Origin: Spirogloea muscicola | Lineage: Eukaryota; Streptophyta; Zygnematophyceae; Spirogloeales; Spirogloeaceae | Direction: 5' to 3' | Length of the DNA: 21,410 nt | NCBI GenBank assembly: GCA_009602725.1 | Contig: WELB01000046.1 | Coordinates: 160,952-182,361, forward strand | Shown: positions 18,601 through 21,410 of the stretch, piece by piece | Layout: every line of letters begins with the position of its first letter | How positions within the stretch are numbered: position 1 is the stretch's first letter | Program-made: the position numbers and the translations under genes | Notes under the pieces: generated by a model | Databases searched by the model: none | The model's input: the letters and a program-made list of their open reading frames with translations, nothing else | Told to the model about the DNA's origin: nothing

Positions 18601-21127
18601 GACAGCTGTCATCCTCCAGCTGAAGGATGGCAAATGAAGGATGGCAGCCCATGGCCTGGAAATAACTATCTGAACCACGATGGCATCATCCAGGTACTCA
18701 TGCTCATCAGAAGATATAGCACGAAGAGTGACACGGGTTTTAACAATTGTTTCAAGGCCTCCATGCATCACCACCAGATACGAAATGTACTTCACTTCAC
18801 AATAAGGATACACAAACACCGACACTCGCTATACGTTCAGCATCGCCTTGCTAATATGACATCCTCGCTTAAGCTGCCTTGTAAGTCTTCGCTTGTTTCT
18901 GTTAAGATCGACTGTGTAAATACTTGTGACAGGTCTTCCTCCACCCTGATGGCGATGTTATGGACGTGGAGGGTCAGCACCTTCCCCCCCTTATCTACGT
19001 GTCAAGAGAAAAGAGGCCGGGGCATGACCACAATAAGAAGGCTGGCGCTATCAACGCTCTTATCCGAGCAAGTGGTCTAATAACGAACGGGCCCTATCTC
19101 ATCAATCTGGACTGTGACCACTACATCAATAACTCTCAAGCAATCCGGGAGGTACGTGCCTTATTGATGCCTCATAGTGCCTCAATGTATGAGAGCCTGT
19201 CTTCATCCGTGCAGCAGCATTTTGGCTGCTGGCTTGAATCTGGTGGGCTCCTGCAAGTGATAAGGACCAAAACTACCACAATTGCATGTTCAGATCAAAC
19301 AAAGGTGACTAACAGCAGGCTTCTTTTGCGTTTATAGATTGACCAGATTGTGTCTGGTGTATTGCTTAACAAGAGCGTAAGATGCAGTGCAGGCTCTATG
19401 CTTTTTCTTGGATCCTATAAAGGGTCGCAATATAGGCTTTGTTCAGTTCCCCCAGCGATTTGACGGTGTTGACCAGAACGACAGATATGCAAACCACAAC
19501 ACAGTCTTTTTCGACATCAACATGAAGGGACTTGATGGATTGCAGGGGCCTGTCTATGTTGGTACTGGCTGTATGTTTCGCCGAAGGGTATGCTCTTCTT
19601 AGAGGTCCTTAATTGACTTCCTCAGCAGTCTCTTGCATCTCAAGGTTATGTGCATGGCTGACCTATGCCAAGAGAAATGCAGGTATACCAAATGCATGGC
19701 GGGCCAGTGATGTGTACTTCTTACGCCCCGTAACTGCCATTCTTGTTATTTTGGTGCATGATATGAAAGATCCAAGATTGTCATAGTGACAGGGTGCTGA
19801 CAGCAGGCTTCTTTCAGCACAGGCCCTCTATGGATACCGCCCACCGAAATACTCGCTAAACAGGGTCGACAAGACACAGCAAGGATGGAGACTTGATTCG
19901 CCTGCCTTCTGCTGCCTACTGAGGAGGTTCAAGAAGAAAAGGGTATCAGATAGCATGGTTAATGATCATGCAGGCCAAGGTGGGATACTGGTCATGGCAT
20001 GTGAAATGGAACATAGTTTACTGCTGGCCATATTGAGCATGTCCAAGCCTCCTTTGCAGCTCCTTTGTCCAGCACAAAGACCACGAGTAAGTCCAAAGCA
20101 GGTCCAGGTCCTTTGTCATATCATCAACTCTCGCAACGTCTCCGTCTTAAGATGCAGGTTTGCTGCAGAAGGAGCTTCCACCTGCGAAATTGGGAATGTG
20201 CAGCAACTTCATAGAGAGTGCAATGAGGGAGGAAAACGGGCAAAAGAGTCCCTTCGGCATTCTGAGGTTGGCGCACCTGCTAACAGCAGTGCTTAGGAAA
20301 TTCTATCGATAGATATCATCAAGTCAAGAATTTGCAAGTGTTTGCAGCTGGAGCAAGCTGTGGCTCACATTGCATCGAAGCTAATATTGACCGTCGTGCA
20401 TTTGCATGGCAGTCCTCACTCAATGTTGAGTGACGTGGTGCTGAGCATCAGTTGCGACTACGAGGACAAGACAGATTGGGGAACGGAGGTTGGCTGGATA
20501 TACGGATCTCTGACTGAAGATATTGTGACAGGCTTGAGGATACACAGCTGTGGTTGGAGATCAGCTTACTGCGATCCATCTCTTGCAGCATTCAAGGCAT
20601 GTGGTCAATCGCTGTACCTCAGTGGCTGCATCGTGCCGGGCAAAGAGTGTTCACAAGTCCTGCAAGCCTCGCTTAAAGGATACCTTGAGCCAAGAAAGTC
20701 GATCATTGTTCATTGATAGCCCTGCAGCTGCAGAAGACCATTGGAGGCATCTGCTTGACTGACAGGGCTCAGACTGCAGGGATCAGCTCCTTTGAACATG
20801 GCTGACAGATTACACCAAGTCGAGAGGTGGGCTACTGGAGCTGTTGAGATCTTCTTTAGCGGCAGGAATCCCCTAATATATGACTGGCATGGCCACCTCA
20901 GCTTCTGCCAGCGTCTTGCGTGAGTATCTCAAGGGCCTTCAAGAACCAACAAATAACAGTTCATGCTCAATCACGGGCTATGCTTAAATCATGTACCTTA
21001 AGGTGATTGGGTCGTGTCGTGCAGGTATTTCAATAATGCCTTCTACCCGTTCACCAGTCTTGCGATTGTGGTCTACTGCCTCCTACCACCACTTGCCCTC
21101 CTCACCGATTTATTCTTTATTCCAGTG
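15657..21127 (+). CDS. CESA: Cellulose synthase catalytic subunit, 3' end outside the window
   Basis: Resolved exons: 15657-15866, 16085-16277, 17239-17334, 17536-17619, 17808-17966, 18209-18416, 18556-18693, 18933-19151, 19393-19587, 19823-19942, 20169-20266, 20413-20596, 20780-20919 and 21025-21127. Phases match from 17239 onward. The enzyme polymerises UDP-glucose into beta-1,4-glucan at the plasma membrane. Seen in order: an N-terminus with V-N-G-H-N-R-A-S-L (CesA usually has S-H-N-R-N-E-L), a RING finger, TM1-TM2 ([33 protein letters not shown]), [15 protein letters not shown], catalytic DDG, the P-CR ([15 protein letters not shown]), [17 protein letters not shown], a short class-specific region, LTED, QVERW and TM3. 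Oddities: the second RING cysteine pair is C-x-C, QxxRW carries a glutamate, one intron is GC-AG, and exons between 16278 and 17238 are unresolved. The gene runs off the window. Confidence 0.95.
16278..17238 (+). other. Unresolved part of the CesA gene (variable region and start of TM1)
   Basis: CesA proteins need a variable linker and the first half of TM1 between the RING and Q-Y-R-V-T-H-P, so one or more exons must lie here. The RING exon ends in phase 1 (CAAT then GTGAGT) and the next sure exon begins with one completing base. Candidates are an open frame at about 16282-16575 (ending V-E-V-L-S-C) and a piece ending at 17005 (CAGCAA then GTAAGA), but neither can be fixed by homology from here. 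The stretch has no obvious stem-loop repeats. Confidence 0.5.
18101..18163. repeat. Short insertion with 13-bp flanking direct repeats in a CesA intron
   Basis: TGTCCTGCAGCAT occurs at 18101-18113 and again at 18151-18163. The 37 bp between contain the core TTTCATGCGCACCGCG found at 543-560 and, with one change, near 11541-11556. The layout looks like a target-site duplication around a fragment of the dispersed repeat. It lies between the exons ending at 17966 and starting at 18209 and should be spliced out. Confidence 0.7.
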
Positions 21128-21181
21128 GTGAGCAGCGTCTGCTGGCCGACTTTGCCTTGAGCATTGGCTTGCCCAGGCATA

Positions 21182-21410
21182 CGAGCAAGAAGGTGCTCGC
21201 CCATTGAGAAAAGGGGCTGGCAAAGCCAACCCAAAAAGAATGGACAATGTTCAAAGCCAAAGAAAGAGGTGCTGAAAAAGGACTACACTACAAAGTGCAA
21301 GATGGTGCAGAGGGAGATGCAGATGGCTGCTCAGTATCCACGTGTGAGCAACAGCAGATCAGAGTAACTCGGAGCAGGAGAAGCGGCACTTTGCCGAGAC
21401 CCGGAAGCAG
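21182..21410 (-). repeat. Retroelement 3'-end module in the last visible CesA intron
   Basis: On the minus strand 21363-21331 reads S-D-L-L-L-L-T-R-G-Y-stop. The stem-loop GGGTTGGCTTTGCCAGCCCC lies 98 nt further on (21232-21213), then CTCAATGGGCGAGC. It matches 12070-12241 closely. The sequence on its 5' side runs to the window edge, so the copy may be longer. It is antisense to CesA and follows the splice donor at 21128. Confidence 0.8.

Overview
The window looks like nuclear DNA from a green plant-lineage organism, most likely a streptophyte (charophyte-grade) alga. The main reason is a many-exon cellulose synthase of the land-plant type, with an N-terminal RING and a plant-type P-CR region. 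Supporting this are a mitochondrial IF-2 most like plant mitochondrial IF-2, short exons with GT-AG introns, GC-rich coding DNA and many repeats. The genus cannot be told from this sequence.

Layout. 1-345 is poly-T, (CT)n and C-rich pyrimidine DNA at what looks like a contig end. 346-1201 holds repeat pieces and no recognised gene. 1202-2880 (-) is a complete four-exon, 232-residue CDP-alcohol phosphatidyltransferase of phosphatidylinositol-synthase type. A 123-bp gap separates it from a small unknown plus-strand ORF at 3004. 3256-4237 holds only repeats. 4238-about 8818 (-) is mitochondrial translation initiation factor IF-2 in nine coding exons, rebuilt phase by phase. An F-box ORF (8806-9345, -) runs straight into IF-2 exon 1 at an ambiguous base (n8806).

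9500-15450 is a retroelement-rich block. It holds a C-terminal non-LTR reverse-transcriptase fragment, two fold-back inverted repeats, a duplicated 147-bp segment, short GC-rich tandem repeats and a large family of short stem-loops (GGGCTGGC...GCCAGCCC). Six copies of a 33-nt coding end (S-D-L-R-L-L-T-R-G-Y-stop and variants) recur, and most sit about 77-103 nt upstream of one of these stem-loops. I read this as the 3' end of one retroelement family.

15657 to beyond the right edge (+) is the CesA gene. Fourteen exons are resolved, and a stretch at 16278-17238 is not. DDG, DCD, TED and QxxRW are all present. The gene is cut by the window after the third transmembrane segment.

The three recognised genes are unrelated housekeeping functions (ER phospholipid synthesis, mitochondrial translation, cell-wall synthesis). 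Nothing suggests they act together. The unusual content is the repeat system and some motif departures in CesA and IF-2.
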